This document shows, one piece after another, positions 34,964-43,129 of a stretch of 64,000 nt of DNA (position 1 is its first letter; the number at the start of each line of letters is the position of its first letter). The notes under the pieces were generated by a model that was not told the DNA's origin, made no database searches, and saw only the letters and a program-made list of their open reading frames with translations. The DNA comes from Streptomyces sp. NBC_01707 (GTDB taxonomy: Bacteria; Actinomycetota; Actinomycetes; Streptomycetales; Streptomycetaceae). A program made the position numbers and the translations under genes. Location: contig NZ_CP109190.1 of NCBI RefSeq assembly GCF_041438805.1, forward strand, positions 3,968,001 through 4,032,000, in the 5' to 3' direction.

Positions 34964-35923
34964 GTGCCCCGGACCGCCTCCTCCACCCGCCGACACACCC
35001 GCCGCAGCCGCCCCTTCCGAATCGCGGCAGCCCTTAGCGTGCTTCTCGCCGTGGCCGGCTACCTGACCGTGCAGTACGTCACCGGCAACAAGGGGGGCGA
35101 GCGGTGCACGGTGCAGTCCGCCGACGGTTCGGCGGGCCAGGGGCGTACGTACCGGATGAGTCCGGAGCAGGCCGCGAACGCCGCGACGATCTCCGCGGTC
35201 GGCACCTCCCGCGGGATGCCGGAGCGTGCGGTGACGATCGCGCTGGCGACGGCGTTGCAGGAATCCGGGCTGCGCAATATCGAGCACGGCGACCGTGACT
35301 CGCTCGGGCTGTTCCAGCAGCGTCCCTCGCAGGGCTGGGGCACCGAGAAGCAGATCCTCGACCCGGTCTACTCGGCCGGCGAGTTCTATCAGCATCTGGC
35401 CGAGGTCCCCGGCTATTCGCGGCTTCCGCTGACCGTCGCCGCGCAGCGCGTGCAGCGCAGCGGCTACCCGCAGGCGTACGCCAAGCACGAGCCGGATGCC
35501 GCGCTGCTGGCCGCCGCGCTGACCGGCCGTACGCCCACGGCGCTGAACTGCACGCCGACGCGGACGGCGGCCGCGGCGGCCGACGCGGCGAAGGTGCGCG
35601 CGGCACTGGTGCGGACCTTCGGCAAGGGCGTGCTGCCCGCCGCGGACGAGGCGAAGGACGGGAAGCCGGCGGCCGGGACGCACGGCGGGGCATCGGCGGC
35701 GGGCACGGTCTCGGTGCCGGTGAAGAAGTCCGCCCGGACCGCCGGGGACGGCGGCACGGCGCAGCGCGGCTGGGAGCTGGCGCACTGGGCGGTGGCGCAG
35801 GCCGAGGCACTGGACATCGACGAGGTCGAGTATGCGGGCCGGGTGTGGAAGGCCGGGTCGGGCTGGCGGACGGAGCGTGCGGAATCAGGCACCGCAGAGG
35901 TCCGTATACAGCTCGTTCGCTAG
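34964..35923 (+). CDS. Membrane-anchored protein with lysozyme/transglycosylase-like core
   Basis: The 319-residue protein has an Arg-rich start, a membrane helix at about residues 22-42, and an extracellular domain with ALATALQESGLRNIEHGDRD and LFQQRPSQGWG. This pattern resembles lytic transglycosylase-like folds, including the Glu in QESGLRN. The Ala/Lys-rich linker and C-terminal tail are variable. Similar genes are often mislabelled heavy metal transporter. It is divergent from dapE. Function unproven. Confidence 0.7.
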   Translation: MPRTASSTRRHTRRSRPFRIAAALSVLLAVAGYLTVQYVTGNKGGERCTVQSADGSAGQGRTYRMSPEQAANAATISAVGTSRGMPERAVTIALATALQESGLRNIEHGDRDSLGLFQQRPSQGWGTEKQILDPVYSAGEFYQHLAEVPGYSRLPLTVAAQRVQRSGYPQAYAKHEPDAALLAAALTGRTPTALNCTPTRTAAAAADAAKVRAALVRTFGKGVLPAADEAKDGKPAAGTHGGASAAGTVSVPVKKSARTAGDGGTAQRGWELAHWAVAQAEALDIDEVEYAGRVWKAGSGWRTERAESGTAEVRIQLVR

Positions 35924-36208
35924 TACGGAAGGTCGCCCGTACGGGCCATCCCGCCTTTCCCGAACGGGTGGTCGCCAGACAACTTTCGAAACCGCTTGCC
36001 TGTTACCCAAATCCCTTGGGAACAAAGAGAAGTGACGGTTCATCGAACACTCGGCGAATGCAATGTTTGCCCGGGTTCCTCCATTGCCGATTATGTGACG
36101 CATTACCGACTCTTTACCTCGGCACACCGCAACCTCTCCCTCCCCCACGGCGGTTGTCACTGCGTCCGGTCAACGGACAGACAGAATCCACACCGTCGAA
36201 GGAGCATC

Positions 36209-36694
36209 ATGTCCCTCCCCCTGACCCGTCGGATCGCCCGTGCCGCGCTGCTGATCGCGGCGGGTGCAGCCCCCGTGGTCGGTGCGGCCGGCGCCGCAGG
36301 TGCCGCGGAGCTCCCGCAGACCCCCGAGCTCGGCGGTCTGACCACGGTCGACGGCGCAGGCCTCGACAAGGCCGTCGACGGCGTGTCCCAGCAGGGCACC
36401 GAAGCCGCGGGCACCACCGGCGGCAAGATCGTCGGGACGACCCTTCCGGCCGCCGGCAAGACCGTCGTCAAGACGGGCGGCACGGCCGCCCCCGCCGCGC
36501 AGAAAGCCGCCGGTGAGGCCGCGGGCAGCGCCGGTGAGCTGGTCGGTGGTGCCACCGGTGCCGCGTCCAAGGGTGGCCTGCCCACCGACAGCCTCACCGG
36601 CGGCCTGCCGACGCACGGGCTGCCCACCCAGGGCCTGCCCACCCACGGGCTGCCGACGCAGGGCCTGCCCACCCAGGGTCTGCCGATCGCCTGA
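36209..36694 (+). CDS. Secreted protein with GLPTH/Q repeats
   Basis: The 161-residue protein has a signal peptide (Arg-rich start, hydrophobic Ala-rich core, cleavage near AGA-AE, residue about 33). An Ala/Gly/Thr-rich mature part follows and the C-terminus is built of five-residue repeats GLPT(H/Q). It has no cysteine and no anchor motif. GAAGGAG lies 5 nt before the ATG. A strong terminator follows. It may be a small cell-surface or secreted structural protein; the family is not recognised. Confidence 0.7.
   Translation: MSLPLTRRIARAALLIAAGAAPVVGAAGAAGAAELPQTPELGGLTTVDGAGLDKAVDGVSQQGTEAAGTTGGKIVGTTLPAAGKTVVKTGGTAAPAAQKAAGEAAGSAGELVGGATGAASKGGLPTDSLTGGLPTHGLPTQGLPTHGLPTQGLPTQGLPIA
36602..36691 (+). 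repeat. 15-bp tandem repeat encoding GLPT(H/Q)
   Basis: Six 15-bp units encode GLPTH, GLPTQ, GLPTH, GLPTQ, GLPTQ and GLPIA at the very end of the secreted protein. The units are nearly identical in DNA. Confidence 0.8.
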
Positions 36695-36710
36695 TCCGGC
36701 CGGCTCAGCA

Positions 36711-36758
36711 CATGCGAGAGGGCCTCGGGGGGTGCGGCTCCCGAGGCCCTCTCGCATG
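36711..36758. terminator. Strong bidirectional hairpin terminator
   Basis: A perfect 19-bp stem (CATGCGAGAGGGCCTCGGG, 36711-36729, mirrored at 36740-36758) with a 10-nt loop lies between the secreted-protein gene and convergent dapC. Confidence 0.85.
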
Positions 36759-36813
36759 TCGTTCGGATCATGCGGCGCGGATCATGCGATGCCGGTCCCG
36801 CCCGCCGTCCGGT

Positions 36814-37911
36814 TCAGGACAGCCGCTTGACCGCTGCCTCGACGCGCTCGTCCGTCGCCGTGAACGCCACGCGTACGAAGCGCTCGCCCGCCGGTCCGTA
36901 GAAGTCGCCCGGCGCCACCAGGATGCCGAGCTCCGCGAGATACGCGACGGTCTCCCAGCACGGTTCGTCGCGCGTCGCCCACAGGTAGAGGCTCGCCTCG
37001 CTGTGCTCGATCCGGAAGCCGTGGGCCTCCAGCGCCGCTCGCAGTGCCGCGCGCCGGTCCGCGTACCGGGTCCGCTGCTCGGCGACGTGCGTGTCGTCCC
37101 CCAGCGCCGCGACGGTGGCCGCCTGGACCGGGGCCGGTGTCATCATTCCGCCGTGCTTGCGGATCAGCAGCAGCTCAGCGAGGACGGCCGCGTCGCCCGC
37201 GATGAAGGCCGCGCGGTATCCGGCGAGGTTGGACCGCTTGGAGAGCGAGTGGACGGCGACGATGCCCTCGTACGTACCGCCGCAGACGTCGGGGTGGAGC
37301 ACGGAGACCGGTTCGGCCTCCCAGCCCAGCTCCAGGTAGCACTCGTCGCTGAAGACCAGCACGTCGTGCTCGCGCGCCCAGGCGACGATCCGGGTCAGCT
37401 CGTCCTTGGACAGGACGCGGCCGGTCGGGTTGGACGGCGAATTGAGCCAGATCAGCTTGAGGCCGGCCGGGTCGAGCTCGGTCGGGTCGTCGTACACGAC
37501 GGGCTCGGCGCCACAGAGCCGGGCGCCCACCTCGTACGTCGGGTAGGCGAGCCGCGGGTACGCCACCTTGTCGCCCGCGCCGAGGCCGAGCTGGGTCGGC
37601 AGCCAGGCCACGAGCTCCTTGGAGCCGACGACCGGCAGCACGTTCTCGTGCGCCACGGAGATCGCGCCGAGGCGCCGTTCCACCCAGCCGGTGAGGGCGT
37701 CGCGGAGTTCGGTCGTTCCCCACACCGTCGGATAGCCCGGGCTGTCCGCGGCGGCGACCAGCGCCTGCTGGATCAGATCGGGCACGGGGTCGACGGGGGT
37801 GCCGACGGACAGGTCGACGATGCCGTCCGGGTGGGCCGCAGCGGTCGACTTGTAGGGCGCGAGCTTGTCCCAGGGGAAGACCGGGAGGCGGGAGGAGACT
37901 GCTGCGGACAC
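36814..37911 (-). CDS. dapC: N-succinyldiaminopimelate aminotransferase
   Basis: The 365-residue class I/II PLP aminotransferase works in the succinylase branch of lysine/diaminopimelate synthesis. It has SVGTPVDPVP, the NSPSNPTGRVL cofactor motif, FSDECYLEL, and the PLP lysine in SLSKRSNLAGYR. The N-terminus SSRLPVFPWDKLAPYK is typical for actinobacterial DapC. I chose GTG at 37911 for this reason; the upstream in-frame stretch is His/Pro-rich noise. The ferredoxin gene is 150 bp upstream, as in M. tuberculosis (Rv1177-Rv1178). Confidence 0.9.
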   Translation of the reverse strand: MSAAVSSRLPVFPWDKLAPYKSTAAAHPDGIVDLSVGTPVDPVPDLIQQALVAAADSPGYPTVWGTTELRDALTGWVERRLGAISVAHENVLPVVGSKELVAWLPTQLGLGAGDKVAYPRLAYPTYEVGARLCGAEPVVYDDPTELDPAGLKLIWLNSPSNPTGRVLSKDELTRIVAWAREHDVLVFSDECYLELGWEAEPVSVLHPDVCGGTYEGIVAVHSLSKRSNLAGYRAAFIAGDAAVLAELLLIRKHGGMMTPAPVQAATVAALGDDTHVAEQRTRYADRRAALRAALEAHGFRIEHSEASLYLWATRDEPCWETVAYLAELGILVAPGDFYGPAGERFVRVAFTATDERVEAAVKRLS

Positions 37912-38000
37912 GGATCTCTGCTTTCTCGTACGAGGGTTACGAGGGTGGTTCGGGTGATGCGGGTGGTACGGCGACTGCGGGTGGCCCGGGCCGGAAAACA

Positions 38001-38039
38001 CCTCGGCCCCGCACGGTGACGAGCCGTACGGGACCGAGG
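38001..38039 (-). terminator. Rho-independent terminator after ferredoxin gene
   Basis: On the minus strand GCCTCGGTCCCG pairs, with two small mismatches, with the mirrored arm (CCTCGG at 38001-38006, CCGAGG at 38034-38039) and TGTTTTCC follows. It lies between the ferredoxin gene and dapC, so dapC may need its own promoter or read-through. Confidence 0.65.
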
Positions 38040-38061
38040 CGGCGCACGTGCCGGTCGCTGC

Positions 38062-38382
38062 CTACTGGTTCTGCGGCGGCAGTGCTGCGATGAACGCGTG
38101 GTCGCGCTCGATCAGGCCCAGCTTGGAGGCACCACCGGGCGACCCGAGATCGTCGAAGAACTCGACATTCGCCTTGTAGTAGTCCTTCCACTCCTCCGGG
38201 GTGTCGTCCTCGTAGAAGATCGCCTCGACCGGGCACACCGGCTCACAGGCTCCACAGTCGACGCATTCGTCCGGGTGGATGTACAAGGACCGCTGGCCCT
38301 CGTAGATGCAGTCGACGGGGCACTCTTCGATGCAGGCCTTGTCCTTTACGTCGACACAAGGCTGCGCGATGACGTAGGTCAC
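38062..38382 (-). CDS. fdxA: 7Fe ferredoxin (3Fe-4S/4Fe-4S)
   Basis: The 106-residue electron carrier has Cys9, Cys17 and Cys50 for a 3Fe-4S cluster and Cys21, Cys40, Cys43 and Cys46 for a 4Fe-4S cluster. Their spacing is that of 7Fe ferredoxins; Cys25 is extra. The C-terminal helix region (EEWKDYYKANVEFF) is also typical. The GTG start opens TYVIAQPCVDVKDK. It may serve cytochrome P450s or other oxidoreductases. Confidence 0.93.
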   Translation of the reverse strand: MTYVIAQPCVDVKDKACIEECPVDCIYEGQRSLYIHPDECVDCGACEPVCPVEAIFYEDDTPEEWKDYYKANVEFFDDLGSPGGASKLGLIERDHAFIAALPPQNQ

Positions 38383-38499
38383 GCTGTCGTTCCTCCTCGG
38401 TAGGGCGTTGGCTCTCGCGCGGGAGCGCGGCGTCGTCGATGCCCACGCCTAGTATCTCCGTTCCTGGGCACGAACCGAACAGGAGGGGCGGACAGAGCT

Positions 38500-39501
38500 G
38501 TGGAATTCACCATGGGCGGACGTCTTGAGGTCCGAATTACACCAGCTGACGTGGGCAAACGGGTATCAGTCCGACGCCGCTCCGAGGGCGACGCGGCGGG
38601 GGCGAAGTTCACCGACGCGGTAGGCGTTCTCACATCATGGGACGCCGGTGTGCTGTCGGTCACACCGAAGAACGGTGTGACCGTCCATATCGCGGAATCG
38701 TCGCTGGTGGCGGGCAAGGTCGTGCCGTCCGCACCGGCCCGGCGCCGGGGTCCGGCGGCCACGTTCGCGGAGCTCGCCCCCGTCTGCGCCCGCGCCTGGC
38801 AGCCCGTGGAGAGCGAATCGCTCGGCGACTGGCTGCTGCGCTCCGCGGCCGGTTTCACCCGGCGCGCCAATTCCGCGCTGCCGCTCGGCGACCCGGGGAC
38901 CCCGCTCGACGAGGCGCTCGCACGGGTGAAGCGGTGGTACGACGACCGGGGCCTGCCCGCGTACATCCAGACCTCCACCGGCGCCGAGGGCACGCAGGAG
39001 GAGCTGTGCGCGGAGCTGGAGCGCCACGGGTGGCGGCGCGAGGTGACGGCGCAGGTACGGATCGCGGCGCTGGCCCCGATCGGCGACCTGGACGCGGACG
39101 TCGCGCCGGTGCGGCTGAGCCGGGAGATCGACGAGGGGTGGCTCTCGCGCTACCAGCGGTTCGACACCCCCGGCCCTCACGTGCTGAAGGTGCTGGACAG
39201 CGGGCCCTCGGTGTGGTTCGCGACGGTGCCGGGTGACGCGGAGGGCGAGCCGCCAGCCGCGATCGGGCGGTGCGTGGTGGACGGCCGCTGGGCGGGCTTC
39301 ATGGCCGTCGAGGTCGGTGCCGCGTACCGGCGCCGGGGTCTCGCCACCGCCGTGATGACCGCGCTGGCCCGCCAGGCGCTGGACGAGGGTGCGTCGGCGG
39401 CGTGGCTGCAGGTGGAGGAGGACAACGAGGGGGCGCGTACGCTCTACGACCGGATGGGGTTCGAGACGCATCACCTCTATCACCACTTCCGGTCGGCGTA
39501 A
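38500..39501 (+). CDS. GNAT family N-acetyltransferase with N-terminal beta domain
   Basis: The 333-residue protein begins with a small beta-rich domain (about residues 5-75, GGRLEVRITPADVGKRVSVR). A linker and a C-terminal GNAT domain follow, with the acetyl-CoA loop YRRRGLATAVMTALARQAL near residue 275 and YDRMGFETHHLYHHF at the end. It probably acetylates an amine; the target is unknown. The GTG start has GGAGGGG about 12 nt upstream. The next gene starts 18 nt after its stop. Confidence 0.82.
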   Translation: MEFTMGGRLEVRITPADVGKRVSVRRRSEGDAAGAKFTDAVGVLTSWDAGVLSVTPKNGVTVHIAESSLVAGKVVPSAPARRRGPAATFAELAPVCARAWQPVESESLGDWLLRSAAGFTRRANSALPLGDPGTPLDEALARVKRWYDDRGLPAYIQTSTGAEGTQEELCAELERHGWRREVTAQVRIAALAPIGDLDADVAPVRLSREIDEGWLSRYQRFDTPGPHVLKVLDSGPSVWFATVPGDAEGEPPAAIGRCVVDGRWAGFMAVEVGAAYRRRGLATAVMTALARQALDEGASAAWLQVEEDNEGARTLYDRMGFETHHLYHHFRSA

Positions 39502-39518
39502 CCCGGGAAGGTACGTAC

Positions 39519-40403
39519 GTGTCCCCCATGAACCCCCCGAACCCGCCGGATCCGCCCGACCCCGAGAACCCGCCGGGCTCCGGGAGGGACGAGCTCCGCC
39601 GGCAGTTCGCCGAGGAGGCGCGCGCCGAACGGCCGGACCTGGCGCTGCTCTGCCTGCTGCTGGCCGCGGAGGCCGACCCGGCACTGGACGCGGACGGGAT
39701 CGACGCCGCACAGATCGAGCTGGACCGGCTGGCGGGCCTGCTTCCGTACGGGGTACGGGGCGGGCAGGCCTGGGCCTCGGCGCTGGCCGAACTGCTCGGT
39801 GAGCGGTGCGGGTTCGCGGGCTCCTCGGCGGACTACCAGCGGCTGGAGTCGTCACAGCTGCACCATGTGCTGCGGCGCCGGCGCGGACTGCCGATCCTTC
39901 TGTCGGTGGTGTGGATCGAGGTGGCGCGGCGGGCGGGCGCCCCGGTGTACGGGGTGGCCCTGCCGGGTCATTTCGTCGTCGGGTTCGGCGATCCGGCCGA
40001 ACAGGTACTGGCCGACCCGTTCGCCGGCGGCCGGCCGATGACCGGGCAGGACGCGGAGCTGCTGGTGACGGGGGCGACCGGAGCACAGCTGGAACCGTCG
40101 ATGCTGGTACCGGCCCGCCCACTGGAGATCGTTCTGCGGATCCTGAACAACATCAGGGCGTGGGCGGCGGTCCGCCCGGAGAGCACGCGGGTGGCGCTCT
40201 GGGCGGTGGAACTTTCCCTGCTGCTGCCGTCCCATCCGGCGAGGCTGCGCTACGAGCGGGCCCAACTGCTCGTGCAGAGTGGAGAGTTCCTTCGCGGGGC
40301 GGCCGAGATGGAGGAGTACGCGGAGTTGGTCGGGGTGGTGGAACCGACAGCCGCGGAGGCGATCAGGGGGCGGGCGCGCGCGGCGAGGGCGTTGCTGAAC
40401 TGA
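39519..40403 (+). CDS. SirB1/transglutaminase-like family protein
   Basis: The 294-residue protein has a Pro/Asn-rich start, then the SirB1 N-terminal (transglutaminase-like) domain. The conserved Cys lies in GERCGFAGS, the His in LPGHFVVGF, and the Asp in LADPFAGGRPM. The C-terminal half has TPR-like helices. The Cys-His-Asp order fits a papain-like fold; the substrate is unknown. I chose GTG at 39519, with GGAAGG 9-10 nt upstream, over the ATG three codons later. Confidence 0.8.
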   Translation: MSPMNPPNPPDPPDPENPPGSGRDELRRQFAEEARAERPDLALLCLLLAAEADPALDADGIDAAQIELDRLAGLLPYGVRGGQAWASALAELLGERCGFAGSSADYQRLESSQLHHVLRRRRGLPILLSVVWIEVARRAGAPVYGVALPGHFVVGFGDPAEQVLADPFAGGRPMTGQDAELLVTGATGAQLEPSMLVPARPLEIVLRILNNIRAWAAVRPESTRVALWAVELSLLLPSHPARLRYERAQLLVQSGEFLRGAAEMEEYAELVGVVEPTAAEAIRGRARAARALLN

Positions 40404-40630
40404 ACGCCGTCCCGACTGCGACGAGCAGGGGCAGGGACGGTCCGTACGCAGGCCGCCGTGTTCACCACCGGCTTCCGGCGGACCGAAGTCTCCCCCGGCG
40501 CGCGCCGAGTTGCGCACCCGCCGGACAGCGTACGAGCGCGCGGACCTTCAACCCCCGGCCCCTGAGGATCCCTTCCGGGCTTCTCGCGCGCCCTCGTTCG
40601 GCGCGGCACATTCACTCACTGCCCGAACCA
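40404..40630. other. Intergenic region before the pcaK promoter
   Basis: These 227 bp, part of a 407-bp gap, show no convincing gene. Their base composition falls toward AT near the promoter at 40631. No terminator for the upstream gene was evident. Confidence 0.5.
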
Positions 40631-40659
40631 TTGACAAGGCCGTTGATTTTCCCGAAACT
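40631..40659 (+). promoter_or_regulatory. pcaK promoter
   Basis: TTGACA (40631-40636), a 17-bp spacer, and GAAACT (40654-40659) form a plausible housekeeping promoter about 150 bp before the transporter gene. The -35 overlaps the end of a CGAACCATTG direct repeat (40624-40633) whose second copy is at 40672-40681. Confidence 0.55.
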
Positions 40660-40671
40660 CACGTCACCTCG

Positions 40672-40685
40672 CGAACCATTGTTCA
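40672..40685. promoter_or_regulatory. Operator candidate CGAAC-CATT-GTTCA at pcaK
   Basis: GAAC (40673-40676), four bases, GTTC (40681-40684), placed about +7 to +20 from the predicted transcription start. The same GAAC-N4-GTTC core occurs at the pcaI promoter. It suits a repressor such as the local IclR-type regulator. The core also resembles Gram-positive LexA boxes, so the owner is uncertain. Confidence 0.5.
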
Positions 40686-40810
40686 CCCAGCGAACGCGAG
40701 ACCCCAGGGGGCCCGCACCGGCCTCAGCGACAGGGAGACCGTGCCGCCCCCCTTCGGCGTGCAGCGCATGCAGCGCAGGTACCGCGACGACGTGAGAGAA
40801 GTGAGTATCA

Positions 40811-42151
40811 GTGACCACCCCCCACACCCCGCCTGAGCGCTCGTTCCGCACCGTCGGCGCCGTCATGGCCCTGTGCTGGCTGGCCGTGTTCTTCGACGGC
40901 ATGGACGTCAACATCTACGGCGCCGTGATGCCGCACCTGCTCGACGACTCCTCCCTCGGTTTCACCGCCTCGACCGCCGGCACCGTCGGCAGCTGGACCA
41001 CCTTCGGCATGCTGATCGGCGCCCTGACCGCAGGCACGCTCACCGACTGGCTCGGTCGCCGGCCCGTCGTGGTCTGGAGCGTCTCGCTGTTCTCCGTCGG
41101 CTCCGCACTGTGCGCGCTCGCGCCGTCCGTGACCGTCTTCGGCGCCGGGCGGTTCCTGGCCGGCCTGGGCCTGGGCGGGCTGATGCCGATCGCCCTGGCA
41201 GTCGTCACCGAATTCGCCCCGCCGCGCCGGGCCGCGCTCTCCATCGGGCTGATGATGACCTCGTACCACGCCGGAGGCATGGTGGCCACCGGCCTCGGTC
41301 TCGCCCTCGCACCGGACTTCGGCTGGCGCGCCGTCTTCTGGGCCGGCGTGCTGCCCGCCCTGATCGCGGTGCCGCTGGTACTGAAGTGGCTGCCCGAGTC
41401 GCCGGGGGTACTGCTCGCCAAGGGGCGCACCTCCGACGCCCAGGCGGTCGCCGCCCGTTACGGCCTGCCCTCGCCGACCACGGCCGAGGCGCCCGAGGCC
41501 GGGGCCAGGGGGCGTTTCGCCGCAGTCGCGTCGCTGTTCGCGCCCGGCTCGCGGATCGCGACCCCGCTGCTGTGGGTCGCCTCCTTCGCCGGTCTGCTGC
41601 TCGTCTACGGCGTCTCCACCTGGCTGCCTCAGCTGATGCGGGCCTCCGGCTACTCCCTCTCCTCCTCCGTCACCTTCCTGATGATCATCAACGCCGGCGG
41701 CATCGTCGGCATGCTCGTGGCCGGCCGCGCCGCCGACCGTTTCGGTGCCGTGCGCATCTCCGCGATCTGGTTCGTCCTCACCGCCTGCGGCACCTTCCTG
41801 CTCAGGGCCCACCTGCCGCTCGGCGTCGCCTACACGGTCGTCTTCATCACCGGCATCTGGCTCTTCAGCGCCCAGGCCATGGTGTATTCGGCCACCTCGA
41901 CCGTGTACGCGCCCGCCCAGCGGGCCACCGGGCTGGGCTGGGTCACCGGCATCGGCCGAACCGGCGCGGTCGTCGGGCCCTGGCTCGGCGGCGCCGTCGT
42001 CGAGGGCGGCGACGCCGGCCTCGGATTCACCACCTTCGCCGCCGCCGCCGTGCTGGGCGCGGCCGCGATCTGCCTGGTGCCACTGGCTCGTCGCAGCCGG
42101 CGCGGGGCGACCGCACAACAGACCTCGGCACCGGCCGGTGCGACCGAGTGA
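40811..42151 (+). CDS. pcaK: MFS aromatic acid:H+ symporter (4-hydroxybenzoate/protocatechuate uptake)
   Basis: The 446-residue, 12-helix transporter is of the AAHS family. It has the family's acidic signature in helix 1 (FFDGMDVNIYGAVMP), the loop DWLGRRPVV between helices 2 and 3, and the sugar-porter-like LPESPGVLLAKGR in the centre. It should import 4-hydroxybenzoate or protocatechuate. It is followed by a very strong terminator and then the pca operon in the same direction. The GTG start has GAGAAGTGAG upstream. Confidence 0.88.
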   Translation: MTTPHTPPERSFRTVGAVMALCWLAVFFDGMDVNIYGAVMPHLLDDSSLGFTASTAGTVGSWTTFGMLIGALTAGTLTDWLGRRPVVVWSVSLFSVGSALCALAPSVTVFGAGRFLAGLGLGGLMPIALAVVTEFAPPRRAALSIGLMMTSYHAGGMVATGLGLALAPDFGWRAVFWAGVLPALIAVPLVLKWLPESPGVLLAKGRTSDAQAVAARYGLPSPTTAEAPEAGARGRFAAVASLFAPGSRIATPLLWVASFAGLLLVYGVSTWLPQLMRASGYSLSSSVTFLMIINAGGIVGMLVAGRAADRFGAVRISAIWFVLTACGTFLLRAHLPLGVAYTVVFITGIWLFSAQAMVYSATSTVYAPAQRATGLGWVTGIGRTGAVVGPWLGGAVVEGGDAGLGFTTFAAAAVLGAAAICLVPLARRSRRGATAQQTSAPAGATE

Positions 42152-42187
42152 CAGCCTGCCCCGCCCCACCTCGCGAGTGACGTCATC

Positions 42188-42238
42188 GGACGCGCCCGCG
42201 GAACCCCGGCCGACGCCGGGCGTTCCGCGGGCGCGTCC
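42188..42238 (+). terminator. Strong terminator between pcaK and the pca operon
   Basis: A 17-bp arm (GGACGCGCCCGCGGAAC, 42188-42204) is mirrored at 42222-42238. An inner CCCGGC/GCCGGG stem extends it to 23 bp with one bulged C. pcaK is therefore a separate transcript. Confidence 0.85.
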
Positions 42239-42281
42239 GCTGCATGCGACGGGTGCACCCCGAAACCCTGCCGTAGAGCCG

Positions 42282-42311
42282 TTGACGAACCGGGTGCCGG
42301 GGGATCAGAAT
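42282..42311 (+). promoter_or_regulatory. pca operon promoter
   Basis: TTGACG (42282-42287), an 18-bp spacer, and CAGAAT (42306-42311) precede pcaI. The predicted start is near 42318, just before the palindromic operator at 42322. Confidence 0.5.
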
Positions 42312-42321
42312 CAGGGCGCTG

Positions 42322-42335
42322 TGAACTTAAGTTCA
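42322..42335. promoter_or_regulatory. 14-bp perfect palindrome TGAACTTAAGTTCA before pcaI
   Basis: The perfect palindrome holds the GAAC-N4-GTTC core also seen at pcaK. It lies at about +4 to +17 relative to the predicted start, where bound protein would block transcription. A further half-site CGAAC follows at 42341. Confidence 0.6.
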
Positions 42336-42364
42336 TCTGACGAACACAATGGATTGGCGGTCGC

Positions 42365-43129
42365 ATGGACAAGGTGGTCGCCTCGGCCGCACAGGCCGTG
42401 GCGGACGTCCACGACGGTGCGTCGTTCGCGGTCGGTGGCTTCGGCCTCAGCGGTGTACCGAACACGCTGATCCAGGCGGTGTACGACACCGGGGTCGGCG
42501 GACTGGGTGTCGTCTCCAACAACTGCGGGGCGATGGACTCCGGTCTCGCGGTCCTGCTCTCCGCGGGCCGGATCGCGCGGGTCACGGGCAGCTACATCGG
42601 CGCGAACAAGGAGTTCGCCCGGCAGTACCTCGCCGGCGAGCTGGAGGTCGAACTGATCCCTCAGGGCACGCTCGCCGAGCGGCTGCGCGCCGGAGGCTGC
42701 GGCATCCCCGCCTTCTTCACACCGGCGGGCGTCGGCACCCAGGTCGCCGACGGCGGACTGCCCTGGCGCTACGACGGCGCGGGCGGGGTCGCGGTCGCGT
42801 CGCCGCGCAAGGAGACCCGCGAGTTCGACGGCGTCGAGTACGTGCTGGAACGGGGTATCACCACCGACTTCGCACTGGTCCGGGCCGCCAGGGGGGACCG
42901 GCACGGCAACCTGGTCTTCAACAAGTCGTCCCGCAACTTCAATCCGCCGGCAGCCATGGCGGGCCGGACCACGATCGCCGAGGTCGAGGAGCTGGTCGAG
43001 CCGGGCGAGATCGACCCGGACCAGGTTCACCTGCCGGGCATCTTCGTCCAGCGGGTGGTGGCTCTCACTCCCCCGCAGGCCGTGGACAAGAAGATCGAGA
43101 AGCGCACGACCAGGAAGGTGTCGGCCTGA
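42365..43129 (+). CDS. pcaI: 3-oxoadipate CoA-transferase subunit A
   Basis: The 254-residue alpha subunit of the succinyl-CoA:3-oxoadipate CoA-transferase has the family I CoA-transferase motif [13 protein letters not shown] near the start. It also has [16 protein letters not shown] and [16 protein letters not shown], typical of PcaI/SCOT-A. With PcaJ it activates 3-oxoadipate to its CoA ester. It is the first gene of the operon, and its stop overlaps the pcaJ start (TGATG). Confidence 0.93.
   Translation: MDKVVASAAQAVADVHDGASFAVGGFGLSGVPNTLIQAVYDTGVGGLGVVSNNCGAMDSGLAVLLSAGRIARVTGSYIGANKEFARQYLAGELEVELIPQGTLAERLRAGGCGIPAFFTPAGVGTQVADGGLPWRYDGAGGVAVASPRKETREFDGVEYVLERGITTDFALVRAARGDRHGNLVFNKSSRNFNPPAAMAGRTTIAEVEELVEPGEIDPDQVHLPGIFVQRVVALTPPQAVDKKIEKRTTRKVSA

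Noticed and set aside
35885..36160. Minus-strand ORF of 91 codons in the gap before the secreted GLPT protein
   Set aside because: No ribosome binding site, overlaps the end of the upstream gene, and no recognisable sequence.
42322..42335. Reading the pcaI palindrome as a LexA (SOS) box
   Set aside because: The GAAC-N4-GTTC core is similar, but the outer bases and the N4 do not match the usual CGAACRNRYGTTYC form. Both copies sit on pca promoters, so a local regulator is simpler. Kept as a test in the findings.
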